43,644 nt of DNA, from the NCBI GenBank assembly GCA_044370415.1, contig JBILVO010000018.1:1-43644 (forward strand). The letters run 5' to 3'. Both the position numbers and the translations under genes were made by a program. Of the stretch, positions 18,863 to 26,933 are shown one piece after another. The notes below the pieces were generated by a model, which was not told the DNA's origin, did no database searches, and worked only from the letters and a program-made list of their open reading frames with translations. This DNA is from CAMCQY01 sp044370415. Lineage in GTDB: Bacteria; Planctomycetota; Planctomycetia; Pirellulales; UBA1268. Position 1 is the stretch's first letter; each line of letters begins with the position of its first letter.

Positions 18863-20608
18863 TCAATGAATCTCTGGTTCGGTTCCGGGCGGGCCGCGAT
18901 GCAGGAACCGAAAGTCGCAGCCCTGGTCGGCCTGCGTCGTCTCGTCGAGGAAGAGCCGCGTGTAGCCACGCTCGGCCCGCGGCGGCGGCGGCCGCCACTC
19001 CGCACGGCGGCGTGCCAGTTCGGCCTCGTCCACGAGCATGTCGATGCGGCGGCCCTCGACGTCGAGCGCGATCCGATCGCCGTCGCGGACGAGCGCCAGC
19101 GGCCCGCCCGCCGCGGCCTCGGGGGCGACGTGCAGCACGCAGGTGCCGTAGCTCGTGCCGCTCATCCGGGCGTCGGAGATCCGCACCATGTCGCGAACAC
19201 CCTGCTCGAGAAGCCGCTTCGGGATCGGGAGCATGCCCCATTCGGGCATGCCTGGCGCCCCGAGCGGCCCGGCATACCGCAGCACGAGGATGTCGTCGGC
19301 CGTGATGCCGAGCGCAGGATCGTCGAGCCGCTTCTTCAGGTCGGCGTAGCCGTCGAAGACGAACGCCCGGCCGGTGTGCTTGAGGAGCCGCGGCTCGGCC
19401 GCCGTCGGCTTGATGACACAGCCGTCCGGGGCGAGGCTGCCGCGGAGCACGCAGGTGCCCCCCGCCGAGGAGAGCGGCCTGTCGAGCGGGAGGATCACGC
19501 GGTCATCGATCGACTCGGCGCCGGCGATGTTCTCGCCGAGCGTGCGGCCGTTGACGGTCGGACACTCGACGGCCAGCAGGTGGCGGATCCGCTCGAGCAG
19601 GGCAGGGAGGCCTCCGGCGTCGTGGAAGTCTTCCATGAGAAACTCGCCCGCGGGTCGCAGGTTCGCCAGCACCGGCACTTTTCGGGAGAGTTCGTCGAAG
19701 CGGTCGAGCGACAGCGGCACGCCGGCACGGCCCGCGAGCGCGAGCAGGTGCACGATCGCGTTGGTCGATCCGCAGAGTGCCAGGTCGGCGACGAGCGCGT
19801 TGTCGAAGGACCGCGGCGACAGGATCGTCGAGGGCCGCAGGTCCTCCCAGACCATGTCGACGGCCCTGCGGCCGCAGGCCGCGGCCATCCGGGAATGGGC
19901 AGAATGGACGGCCGGAATCGTCGACGCGCCCGGCAGCATCATCCCGAGCGCCTCGGTCACGGCCGCCATCGTCGAGGCGGTGCCCATCGTCATGCAGGTG
20001 CCGGGCGACCGGGCGATCCCCTCTTCCAGCTGGCGGAAGACGCACTCCTCGAGGCAGCCAGCCTGCCGCTGCGCCCAGAACTTCCAGACGTCGGTGCCGC
20101 TGCCGAGCCGCTGGTCCCTATAGCGTCCCGCGAGCATCGGCCCCGCCGGCATGAAGATCGCCGGCAGGTCGGCGGTGATCGCCCCCATGAGCAATCCCGG
20201 TACCGTCTTGTCGCAGCCCCCCATCAGCACCGCGCCGTCCACAGGATGGCACCGCAGCACCTCCTCCACCTCGAGGGCGAGCAGGTTGCGGTAGAGCATC
20301 GTCGTCGGCTTCATGAACATCTCGGACAGCGCGAGCACCGGGATCTCCACCGGAAACCCGCCCGCCTGCCAGACGCCCCGCTTCACCTCGGCCACCCGCT
20401 GCGGAAAGTGCGTGTGGCACTGGCTTAGATCGCTCCACGAGTTGAGGATCGCGATGACCGGCCGTCCCTCTGCCTCCTCGGCGGAATAGCCCATCTGCCG
20501 CAGTCGGCTGCGGTGTCCAAAGCTCCGCAGGTCGTCGGGGGCGAACCATCGCTGCGACCGGAGGTCGGCGGGCTGTTTGCGGTGCGGTCGCGGGGATGCG
20601 GCGGTCAT
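18863..20608 (-). CDS. IlvD/Edd-family sugar-acid dehydratase (arabinonate-type)
   Basis: A 581-residue Fe-S dehydratase. The opening RSQRWFAPDDLRSFGHRS matches the L-arabinonate/sugar-acid branch of the IlvD/Edd family rather than true dihydroxy-acid dehydratase. Likely cluster ligands are Cys64 (SDLSQCHTHF), Cys132 (GGCDKTVPG) and Cys205 (GTCMTMGTAST). The C-terminal segment RISDARMSGTSYGTCVLHVAPEAAAGGP is the normal active-site domain. It would convert an aldonic acid (pentonate or similar) to a 2-keto-3-deoxy acid in the cytosol. It is divergent from the GntP permease across a 140-base spacer with a candidate operator, and is followed by the DapA-like gene. IlvD in valine synthesis is a less likely alternative. 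Family certain, substrate inferred. Confidence 0.9.
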   Translation of the reverse strand: MTAASPRPHRKQPADLRSQRWFAPDDLRSFGHRSRLRQMGYSAEEAEGRPVIAILNSWSDLSQCHTHFPQRVAEVKRGVWQAGGFPVEIPVLALSEMFMKPTTMLYRNLLALEVEEVLRCHPVDGAVLMGGCDKTVPGLLMGAITADLPAIFMPAGPMLAGRYRDQRLGSGTDVWKFWAQRQAGCLEECVFRQLEEGIARSPGTCMTMGTASTMAAVTEALGMMLPGASTIPAVHSAHSRMAAACGRRAVDMVWEDLRPSTILSPRSFDNALVADLALCGSTNAIVHLLALAGRAGVPLSLDRFDELSRKVPVLANLRPAGEFLMEDFHDAGGLPALLERIRHLLAVECPTVNGRTLGENIAGAESIDDRVILPLDRPLSSAGGTCVLRGSLAPDGCVIKPTAAEPRLLKHTGRAFVFDGYADLKKRLDDPALGITADDILVLRYAGPLGAPGMPEWGMLPIPKRLLEQGVRDMVRISDARMSGTSYGTCVLHVAPEAAAGGPLALVRDGDRIALDVEGRRIDMLVDEAELARRRAEWRPPPPRAERGYTRLFLDETTQADQGCDFRFLHRGPPGTEPEIH

Positions 20609-20659
20609 GCGGGGCCTGTCTCGTCGTCGGCCGGCTCGCGGTCGTAGGAACGGCTGCGG

Positions 20660-20671
20660 GATTGTACGATC
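20660..20671. promoter_or_regulatory. Candidate operator GATTGTACGATC between dehydratase and gntP
   Basis: This 12-base sequence is palindromic except for one central pair and sits midway in the divergent spacer. A TNGTACNA core resembles operators of GntR/FadR-type regulators of sugar-acid genes. No regulator gene is present in the window, so the assignment is speculative. Confidence 0.3.
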
Positions 20672-20748
20672 TGCTGGTTCGCCGCGGAACAGCGTGGCAC
20701 CTTCTGACCCGGGGACGATCGCACGGCCGGCCCGGAACGTCCAATTGC

Positions 20749-22167
20749 ATGAGCCCTCTGGCCATCCTCATCGTCGCGCTGGTCGTCGTCGTGGGCGGTG
20801 TGCTCGCCTTTCGGATGCCGGCGTTCCTCACGCTCATCGTCGGCGCGTTCGTCGTCGCGGCGCTCACGCCACCCTCGGCAAGCACACCTCCGCCGGGGTC
20901 GGCACACGGGCCGCCCGCGGCGACGGCGTCGCCCACGACCGGCGAGCTGATCCCGCCCGGGAGGCGAGTCGCCGAGGGCTTCGGCCGCACGGCGCTCGAC
21001 ATCGGCATCGTGATCGCGATGGCGTCGATCCTCGGCTGCTGCCTGACGGCCGCCGGGGGGGCCGAGAAAATCGTGATGTCGATCCAGTCGGCGCTCGGCA
21101 CCGCCAGGACGCCGCTGGCGCTGCTGATGACGGGCTTTCTGCTCGGCATCCCGATGTTCGCCGAAACCGTCTTCTTCCTGCTCCTGCCGCTGGCCCGGGC
21201 GAGCTGGGACCGCACCGGGAGGCACTACCTGCTCAACGTGCTGGCGATCATCGCGGGGGCGACGATGACGCATTCCCTCGTGCCGCCGACCCCCGGCCCG
21301 CTCTTCGTGGCAGACGCCTTCGGCATCGACATGACGACGATGATCGCCTGCGGTCTGGTGGTCGGCGGGATCGCCGCGCTCGCGGGCTACGCCTATGCGG
21401 CCTGGGCCGACCGCACCTGGCCGCTCGAGCCGAGGGACGCGGCACGGGACGAGCAAACGGAGGCAGCGGCAGCCCGCCCCGCGCGATCGCCCTCCCTGCC
21501 GGCGGCCCTCGCGCCGATCCTGCTGCCGATGCTCCTGATCACGCTCGGTTCGATCGCCGAGGCGGCCCCGCAGATGCTCCCCGCGGGAGTCATGCCTGCC
21601 ATCAGAGTCTGCGGCGAAAAAAACACCGCGATGGCGCTCTCCGCCCTGCTGTCGATCGGGGTGCTCTGCTCAACCGTGGCCGACATGGCGACCGTGCGCC
21701 GAACCATCACGGAGGCGATCACGGAGGCCGGCGAGATCATCCTCGTGATTGCCGCCGGCGGCGCGCTCGGCGGCGCCCTGCGGCAGGCCGGCATGGCCGA
21801 ACTCTCGCATGGCTTCGCCTCCGGCAGCGGCATCGCACTGATCCCGATTGCCTGGGCGATCACGGCCGTCATCCGGGTGGCGCAGGGCTCGGCCACGGTG
21901 GCGATGATCACCGCGGCCGGCGTGCTGGCGCCGATCGTGGCCGCCGACGGGCTGGGCTTTCATCCCGTCTACGTGGCGATGGCGATCGGCTGCGGGTCGA
22001 AGGCGGGCATGTGGATGAACGACAGCGGCTTCTGGGTGATCGCCCGCATGAGCGGCATGACGGAGCCGCAGACGCTCCGCAGCGCCTCGGCGATGGTCAT
22101 GATCGAGGGCGTGGCGGGCCTGGCCGCCACGCTCGCCCTCGCCAGCCTCTGGCCGATGCAGCCCTAG
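20749..22167 (+). CDS. GntP-family gluconate/sugar-acid:H+ symporter
   Basis: A 472-residue inner-membrane permease. The chosen ATG begins MSPLAILIVALVVVVGGVLA, the first transmembrane helix; a longer reading from 20596 would place hydrophilic coding across the divergent promoter region. About a dozen hydrophobic helices follow. Family-typical blocks are IGIVIAMASILGCCL, FLLGIPMFAETVFFLLLPL and ATMTHSLVPPTPGPLFVAD, the last being the conserved GntP Pro-rich substrate loop. It imports gluconate or a related aldonic/keto-deoxy acid with protons. It is divergent from the sugar-acid dehydratase, and its likely substrate is the acid that enzyme handles. A conserved 129-bp repeat begins 31 bases after its stop. 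Family call strong, exact substrate unknown. Confidence 0.92.
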   Translation: MSPLAILIVALVVVVGGVLAFRMPAFLTLIVGAFVVAALTPPSASTPPPGSAHGPPAATASPTTGELIPPGRRVAEGFGRTALDIGIVIAMASILGCCLTAAGGAEKIVMSIQSALGTARTPLALLMTGFLLGIPMFAETVFFLLLPLARASWDRTGRHYLLNVLAIIAGATMTHSLVPPTPGPLFVADAFGIDMTTMIACGLVVGGIAALAGYAYAAWADRTWPLEPRDAARDEQTEAAAARPARSPSLPAALAPILLPMLLITLGSIAEAAPQMLPAGVMPAIRVCGEKNTAMALSALLSIGVLCSTVADMATVRRTITEAITEAGEIILVIAAGGALGGALRQAGMAELSHGFASGSGIALIPIAWAITAVIRVAQGSATVAMITAAGVLAPIVAADGLGFHPVYVAMAIGCGSKAGMWMNDSGFWVIARMSGMTEPQTLRSASAMVMIEGVAGLAATLALASLWPMQP

Positions 22168-22198
22168 GCCGCTTTTGGATGACTTGGAGCGCGATCGG

Positions 22199-22327
22199 TC
22201 TGGAGCGATCACCGCCGGGACGGCAGAAGTCTCCTCGCGGGATGATTTCGCGCGACGGTCTGTGACGTTGCAAACGACTTCGACAGGCGAAATCTTCCAC
22301 GCTCGCCGAGCTTTCGCCGCTCCCGGC
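22199..22327 (+). ncRNA. 129-bp structured repeat, copy 1, in the gntP 3' region
   Basis: By manual alignment this matches the reverse complement of 31406-31534 at 109 of 129 positions without gaps. The main stem is GGATGATTTCGC (22240-22251) with GCGAAATCTTCC (22287-22298), one mismatch, enclosing 35 bases. Inside is CGTT-GCA-AACG (22266-22276). A palindrome GCTCGCCGAGC follows (22301-22311). Differences fall on all three codon positions in the only shared open frame, so it is unlikely to be coding. It may be a 3'-UTR RNA, a bidirectional terminator (the next gene is convergent) or a dispersed palindromic repeat. Confidence 0.6.
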
Positions 22328-22355
22328 TTTCTGTGTGCTGCGCCCGGCGTGACGG

Positions 22356-23738
22356 TCAGCCGCAGACGGCGTCGAGCCGGCCCGTCGAGTCGCCGAAGGC
22401 GTCGACCGGCGTGCCCATGACGTCGAGCATGGTGAGAAAGAGGTTCGTCATCGGCTGCTCGCCCGGCAGGAGCACGTGTCGGCCGGGCGTGAGCCGGCCG
22501 CCGCCCGAACCGGCGAGGATGAGCGGCAGGTCGTTGTGCCGATGCTGGTTGCCGTCGGAGAGGCCGCTCGTGTAGACCACCATCGACGAATCGAGCAGCG
22601 GCTTGCCGCCTGCGTCCTTCGTCTCCTTGAGGCGGCCGAGCAGGTAGGCGAACTGCTCCACGTAGAACCGGTCAATCCGGGCGATCTTGGCGATCTTGTC
22701 CGCGTCGTCCTGATGATGCGACAGCTCGTGATGGCCGTCCTTGACCTCGATCTCTGGGAACGTGCGGTTGCTGCCGTCGGAGGAAAGCACCAGCGTCGCG
22801 ATCCGTGTCGAATCGGTCTGGAAGGCGAGCACGATCATGTCGGCCATGAGCCGCACGTGGTCCCGGTGCAACGACGGCGGCCTGTCGGGCAGCTCCATCT
22901 CCGGCGCGTTCGGCACGCCGAACGACTCGAGCCGCTCGATCTGTCGCTCGATCTGCCGCACGCCGTCGATGTATTCCGCGAACTTGTGACGGTCGTCGTG
23001 GCTAAGCGTGCCGGAAAGCTGCTGGGCGTCGGCGGCGACGAAATCCAGGATCGAACGTCGCTGGGAGAGCCTTGCGGTGAGGTTTTTGGCCCGATCCTGA
23101 CCCGAGCCGGCGCCGAAAAGCCGCTCGAACACGAGCCGCGGATTGGCCTCGGGCGTGGCGGGCTGCGACTCGCTCCGCCACGACATGTTGAAGGAGTAGG
23201 CACACGAGTAGCCCGAGTCGCACTCGCCGCTGCGCCGCACCGCGTCGCAGGTGAGCTCCAGCGATGGAAACCGGGTGAGGTGGCCGATCCGCTGCGCCGC
23301 GACCTGGTCGACGGAGATGCCAGCGCGGATGTCGGAGCCGGCCGTCTTCCGCGGCCGCACGCCGGTGAGGATCGTCGACATCGCGCGGGCATGGTCGCCT
23401 GCGCCGTCCCGGCCGGCGGTGCCGTTGCGGTGGGCGAGGCCCGACACCATCTGGAAATCGCCCCGCAGTGCGGCCAGCGGCTCGAGCGTGGCTCCGGGCG
23501 TGTAGTCGGTCCCCACGCCCTCGGGCTTCCAGTCCTTGACGATCACGCCGTTGGGCACGTAGACGAAGGCCATCCGGGTGGCGGAGGCGGGATCCGCGCC
23601 GGCCACCGCGCGGCTGGCCATGAGCGAGTCGAACGCCGGCAGGGCGAGCGACACGCCCATGCCGCGGAGCGCGGCCGTGCCGAGGAACCCGCGGCGCGAG
23701 ATGCCCGACATCGTGGGATTGGTCGGTCTGTGGCTCAT
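22356..23738 (-). CDS. DUF1552 protein
   Basis: A 460-residue Tat-exported protein of the alkaline phosphatase-like superfamily, related to DUF1501. The start MSHRPTNPTMSGISRRGFLG is fixed by the ATGA overlap with the stop of the DUF1592 gene; the second ATG (MSGISRR) is an alternative. SRRGFLGTAALRGMGVSLALP is the twin-arginine signal. Core blocks are FVYVPNGVIVKDWKPEG, SILTGVRPRKT, YSFNMSWRS and a C-terminal VYTSGLSDGNQHRHNDLPLILAG, all usual for DUF1552. In planctomycetes and Acidobacteria it is almost always paired with a DUF1592-type cytochrome, as here, and the pair is thought to act together at the cell surface. Reaction not known. It ends 28 bases from the 129-bp repeat. Confidence 0.93.
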   Translation of the reverse strand: MSHRPTNPTMSGISRRGFLGTAALRGMGVSLALPAFDSLMASRAVAGADPASATRMAFVYVPNGVIVKDWKPEGVGTDYTPGATLEPLAALRGDFQMVSGLAHRNGTAGRDGAGDHARAMSTILTGVRPRKTAGSDIRAGISVDQVAAQRIGHLTRFPSLELTCDAVRRSGECDSGYSCAYSFNMSWRSESQPATPEANPRLVFERLFGAGSGQDRAKNLTARLSQRRSILDFVAADAQQLSGTLSHDDRHKFAEYIDGVRQIERQIERLESFGVPNAPEMELPDRPPSLHRDHVRLMADMIVLAFQTDSTRIATLVLSSDGSNRTFPEIEVKDGHHELSHHQDDADKIAKIARIDRFYVEQFAYLLGRLKETKDAGGKPLLDSSMVVYTSGLSDGNQHRHNDLPLILAGSGGGRLTPGRHVLLPGEQPMTNLFLTMLDVMGTPVDAFGDSTGRLDAVCG

Positions 23739-25834
23739 GGGGTGGCTCCTGGCGTGGCTCCTGGTGTTCCTCCGGGCGCGGCTCCAGCAGAGACTGCAGA
23801 AGAGGATGCGGAAGGCGGGATGCCGGGCGTGGGTGGGATCGCTGATGGTGCGGCCGGCGGCGTCGCCCGCATCATCGTGAAGGGCACGCTGTTCACGACC
23901 GCATGCAGCAGCGTCCGCATGCGGCCGTCCTTCTCCAGATCTCCTACGATTGTATCGACCGCCGGAGCGTCGAAACATTCGATCGTGCGGCCGAGCGAGT
24001 AGGTGAGGAGTTTTTCGGTCAGGCAGCGATGGTAGTCCTTGCGGCGGGGGCCGGCGAGCACCCGCGACAGTTCCGCGGCATCGGCGAACCGCTCTCCGGT
24101 GATCAGACGGCCGGCCGTGTCGATCGGCTGTCCGCGGTCGTCGTCCCGCCAGTGGCCGAGGGCGTTGTAGTGCTCCAGTGCCAGCCCCAGGGGGTCCATG
24201 CGGGCGTGGCACGACGCGCACAGGCTATCGCTGCGGTGCAGCTCCATGAGCTGCCGCATTGACGACTCCTTGCCCTTCTGCTTGGCGGCCTTCTCCAGCG
24301 GCGGCACGTCGGCCGGTGCCGGCGGGGCGGGCGTGCCCACCAGGTTTGCGAGCACGAAGAGCCCGCGCTTGACCGGCGAGGTCCGCGACGGATTCGACGT
24401 CACGAGCAGAAAGCTCGCGTGCGTGAGCAGCCCGGCCCGATGGCTGTCGGACGGCAGCGTCACCAGCTTCATTTTCCGGCCATCGAGCCCTTCGACACCC
24501 GACAGTCCGTAGTAGGCGGCCAGCTCGTCGTTCAAGAACGTCGCCTCGCCCACCAGCAGGTCGGTGGCGGGCAGGTTCGCCTTCAGGAGGTGGGCGAACT
24601 GCAGCTCCGTCTGCTCCCGCATGGCCCGGCGAACGCTGCCGGTGAAGAGCTTGGCCTGATCGCGATTGTTGCGGCCGAACACCGCCCCGGGATCGAACGG
24701 CAGCGTCTCGACGTCGCGGGTCTGCAGCCACTGTCCTACGAAGTTGCGGACGAAGGCATCGCTCTTCGGGTCGTCGAGCATCCGGTCGACCTGCTTCGAG
24801 AGATCCTTCCGCAGCGCGCCCGCCTGGCAAAGCTTCACGAGCTCGGAGTCTGGCAGCGAGCTCCAGAGGAAGTACGAGAGCCGCGACGCCAGCGACCACT
24901 CATCGAGCAACGCGACACCATCGCGCCCGGAAGCGGCACCGGAGGGCGTGGCCGCGGGTGATTCGACGCGGAAGAGGAATCGAGGCGAGGCCAGGATCGC
25001 CGTGAGGCCGGCGGTGAGCGCCGCGGGGGCAGCGGCATCAGCGTTGCCGGCCGCCGTGGCGATGGCGACGATGCGGTCGAGCGTGGGCTCGTCGACGGGA
25101 CGGCGGAAGCCGCGATCCGCGAGGCTCCGGAGCGTCTGCCGGAGCCAGGCCGGCCGCTCGGCCTCGTCGGCGGGCAGGGGCCCGGCGGAGAGGATCCTCC
25201 GCGACCTGTCCTTCTCCATGCCGCGGACCGCCTCCGCGGCGATCCACTCCGCGGCGTCGACGTATTTCTCCATCAGCATGGGCGAGAGCGAGAGCACCTC
25301 GCCGATCGTGTCGAATCCATGGCCCGTGTCGTCGGCGGGAAACGATTCGACCGTATCGAAGCGGACGCCGAGCAGGTCGCGGATCGTGTTGGCGTATTCC
25401 TGCCGGTTGAGCCGGCGAACGGTGACGCTGCCGGGATCGGGCCGCCCGGCGTCGATCCCGAGCATGCTGCGCTCCACCCACTGCAGCAGCTCGCGGCGCT
25501 CGCCGTCGGACGGCTGCGGCTCGTCGGCGGGAGGCATCGTGCTGGCCCGCAGGTTCTTCCAGACCGCCAGCCAGGAGGCATGGTCGCCGCTCCCCACGCC
25601 GCCCGGCGGCCGGGGTGCGTCTGCGGCGGCCGCGCGGGTGAGCAGTTGGTCGATCGCCAGGCCGCCCTCGGCGGCACCGTCGGCGTGGCATTGCCCGCAG
25701 AGCGTGCGCAAACGGGCTGCGGGCTGGCCTGCCGGGTCGGCTGCGGCGTGGCCGACGCCGGCCACGGCGACGGCCAGGACAAGCGTCGGGGAGAGGATGG
25801 GACGGCGCGGCGACATCGACATCGATTGTCCCAT
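23735..25834 (-). CDS. DUF1592-type surface cytochrome (DUF1587/1595/1592/1588/1585)
   Basis: A 699-residue exported protein. The start at 25834 (MGQSMSMSPRRPILSPTLVL) is inferred from the signal peptide; ATGs at 25822 and 25816 are alternatives, and the longer reading upstream is spacer. A haem motif LCGQCHADG follows the signal. Then come DUF1587 (TVRRLNRQEYANTIRDLLGV, about 140-160), DUF1595 and DUF1592 (SRLSYFLWSSLPDSEL), DUF1588 (RAGLLTHASFLLVTSNPSRTSPVKRG), with DSLCASCHARMDPLGLALE as the second CxxCH, and DUF1585 near the end. After DUF1585 an unusual Pro/Ala/Gly-rich tail of about 40 residues runs into the DUF1552 start codon. First gene of the coupled DUF1592-DUF1552 pair. Probable electron-transfer or oxidative role; substrate unknown. 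Confidence 0.92.
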   Translation of the reverse strand: MGQSMSMSPRRPILSPTLVLAVAVAGVGHAAADPAGQPAARLRTLCGQCHADGAAEGGLAIDQLLTRAAAADAPRPPGGVGSGDHASWLAVWKNLRASTMPPADEPQPSDGERRELLQWVERSMLGIDAGRPDPGSVTVRRLNRQEYANTIRDLLGVRFDTVESFPADDTGHGFDTIGEVLSLSPMLMEKYVDAAEWIAAEAVRGMEKDRSRRILSAGPLPADEAERPAWLRQTLRSLADRGFRRPVDEPTLDRIVAIATAAGNADAAAPAALTAGLTAILASPRFLFRVESPAATPSGAASGRDGVALLDEWSLASRLSYFLWSSLPDSELVKLCQAGALRKDLSKQVDRMLDDPKSDAFVRNFVGQWLQTRDVETLPFDPGAVFGRNNRDQAKLFTGSVRRAMREQTELQFAHLLKANLPATDLLVGEATFLNDELAAYYGLSGVEGLDGRKMKLVTLPSDSHRAGLLTHASFLLVTSNPSRTSPVKRGLFVLANLVGTPAPPAPADVPPLEKAAKQKGKESSMRQLMELHRSDSLCASCHARMDPLGLALEHYNALGHWRDDDRGQPIDTAGRLITGERFADAAELSRVLAGPRRKDYHRCLTEKLLTYSLGRTIECFDAPAVDTIVGDLEKDGRMRTLLHAVVNSVPFTMMRATPPAAPSAIPPTPGIPPSASSSAVSAGAAPGGTPGATPGATP

Positions 25835-25951
25835 CCGCCGGCCAGGAACGCCACAGGATTCCCTGCCGACGGAAAACGTCGCCGCCGCGGCGTGTTGCAG
25901 TGGCGCGGGCAGACCACGACAGCACCCCCACCAGGGCACCGGGAGGCCATC

Positions 25952-26012
25952 CAGCAACGCGGCCGTCAACACCCCCGCCGTACGGGGCAGGCAGGGGTGC
26001 CCAGCGTTGCTG
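25952..26012 (-). terminator. Hairpin after the LssY_C gene, possible terminator
   Basis: CAGCAACGC (25952-25960) and GCGTTGCTG (26004-26012) are perfect inverted 9-mers. Between them is a second hairpin, CCCCG-ccgta-CGGGG (25973-25987). The structure lies 12 bases past the stop of the leftward LssY_C gene. There is no T-run, so it may instead be a recombination or regulatory structure. Confidence 0.45.
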
Positions 26013-26024
26013 TCCACTCGCGAC

Positions 26025-26768
26025 CTAGCGTCTCAGGTCGATCACGCCGACGGCGAGCCGGCCGTCGGTGAAATAGGGATCGCCGCCGCCGTTGCGGCCC
26101 TCACGCACCCGGTGGAAACGATCGACGAAATAGAACCCGTCGAGCGTGCCGGCCCGGGCCGTGTCGGTGACGAGCTTGTTGCGCTCGCTGTCGATGTCGG
26201 GGCCGATCTTGTGCGTGATGCCGCCGGTCGTCCGGCTGATCTCGACTCGTTCGTCGAACGTCGCCGCACCGAGCCAGAGCGGCTCGCCGTTGCCGTCCAC
26301 CTCGGCCGACCGCCAGAAGCGGGCGTGGTGCCGCTGCTTGGGGCTGTCGCCCACGGGCTGCTCGAACGCCACGTCGTGCCGGCGGCCCCAGAGATACAGA
26401 TCGCTGACCGGCGCGTGGTCGTACGGCTTCCGCAGCACGACGTCGGCGGCGATCCGCAGCGACGATTCCAGCGTGATCGGATCGGCCGCGTACCAGCCGG
26501 CGGCGGCGAACATCCTGTGGAGTTCCTCCTCCGAGCCGACGAAGGCCACGTTGACGGCGTCGCCCTGACGCCCTTGGGCGGTCGTCGTATGGCGGGGGGA
26601 ACGCGGCAGCGCCGGATGGCCCGCGATCGTCTCGGTGGGCTGACCGGCCGGAGGCTCGGCGGCTGCGCCGCCCGACACCGAGATGAGCATCGCAAGCGCT
26701 GCGGCGATGAGCATTCTCCGTCCCGCCCGCCCTGTCACTTGCCGTCCGTCATCGGATCCGCGACTCAT
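26025..26768 (-). CDS. Exported LssY-like C-terminal domain protein
   Basis: A 247-residue protein with an N-terminal signal (RRMLIAAALAMLISVSGGAAA) and a domain like LssY_C (residues about 70-240). The characteristic blocks are VAFVGSEEELHRMFAAAGWYAADPIT, then RKPYDHAPVSDLYLWGRRHDVAFEQP and SPKQRHHARFW. In other bacteria this domain follows PAP2-type membrane phosphatase domains or occurs alone; its activity is not established. The first ATG is favoured by GGGAGG nine bases upstream, although an ATG 18 codons later also retains the signal. It lies between the DUF1501 gene and the DUF1592 gene, all leftward, with spacers of 165 and 190 bases that contain hairpins, so it is probably a separate transcript. 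Confidence 0.8.
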   Translation of the reverse strand: MSRGSDDGRQVTGRAGRRMLIAAALAMLISVSGGAAAEPPAGQPTETIAGHPALPRSPRHTTTAQGRQGDAVNVAFVGSEEELHRMFAAAGWYAADPITLESSLRIAADVVLRKPYDHAPVSDLYLWGRRHDVAFEQPVGDSPKQRHHARFWRSAEVDGNGEPLWLGAATFDERVEISRTTGGITHKIGPDIDSERNKLVTDTARAGTLDGFYFVDRFHRVREGRNGGGDPYFTDGRLAVGVIDLRR

Positions 26769-26879
26769 GCAAAGAACCTCCCTGGAGATGCTCCGCCTCG
26801 GCGAGGGGACCCTAGCGAACCCTGCCGCTCCCCCTCAAGGGCAGTCCGGCTGGCTTTCGCTGCTGTGGATCGGCAGAAT

Positions 26880-26895
26880 CCCGGGCATTCCCGGG
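26880..26895 (-). terminator. Hairpin CCCGGG-catt-CCCGGG after the DUF1501 gene
   Basis: A six-base perfect stem with a four-base loop lies 38 bases past the stop of the leftward DUF1501 gene and before the LssY_C gene. It lacks a T-run on either strand. Confidence 0.4.
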
Positions 26896-26933
26896 CGGTC
26901 GGCTCGCCATCGCGAAGCCGGTGCCACGCTGCC

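Noticed and set aside
17759..20428. 889-residue plus-strand open frame
   Set aside because: Antisense to the DapA-like and IlvD/Edd genes, whose active-site motifs are intact; composition is that of a shadow frame.
22175..22420. Open frame across repeat copy 1 whose translation resembles a frame across copy 2
   Set aside because: Differences between the copies show no third-position bias and the frame has no ribosome-binding site; conserved stems explain the similarity better.
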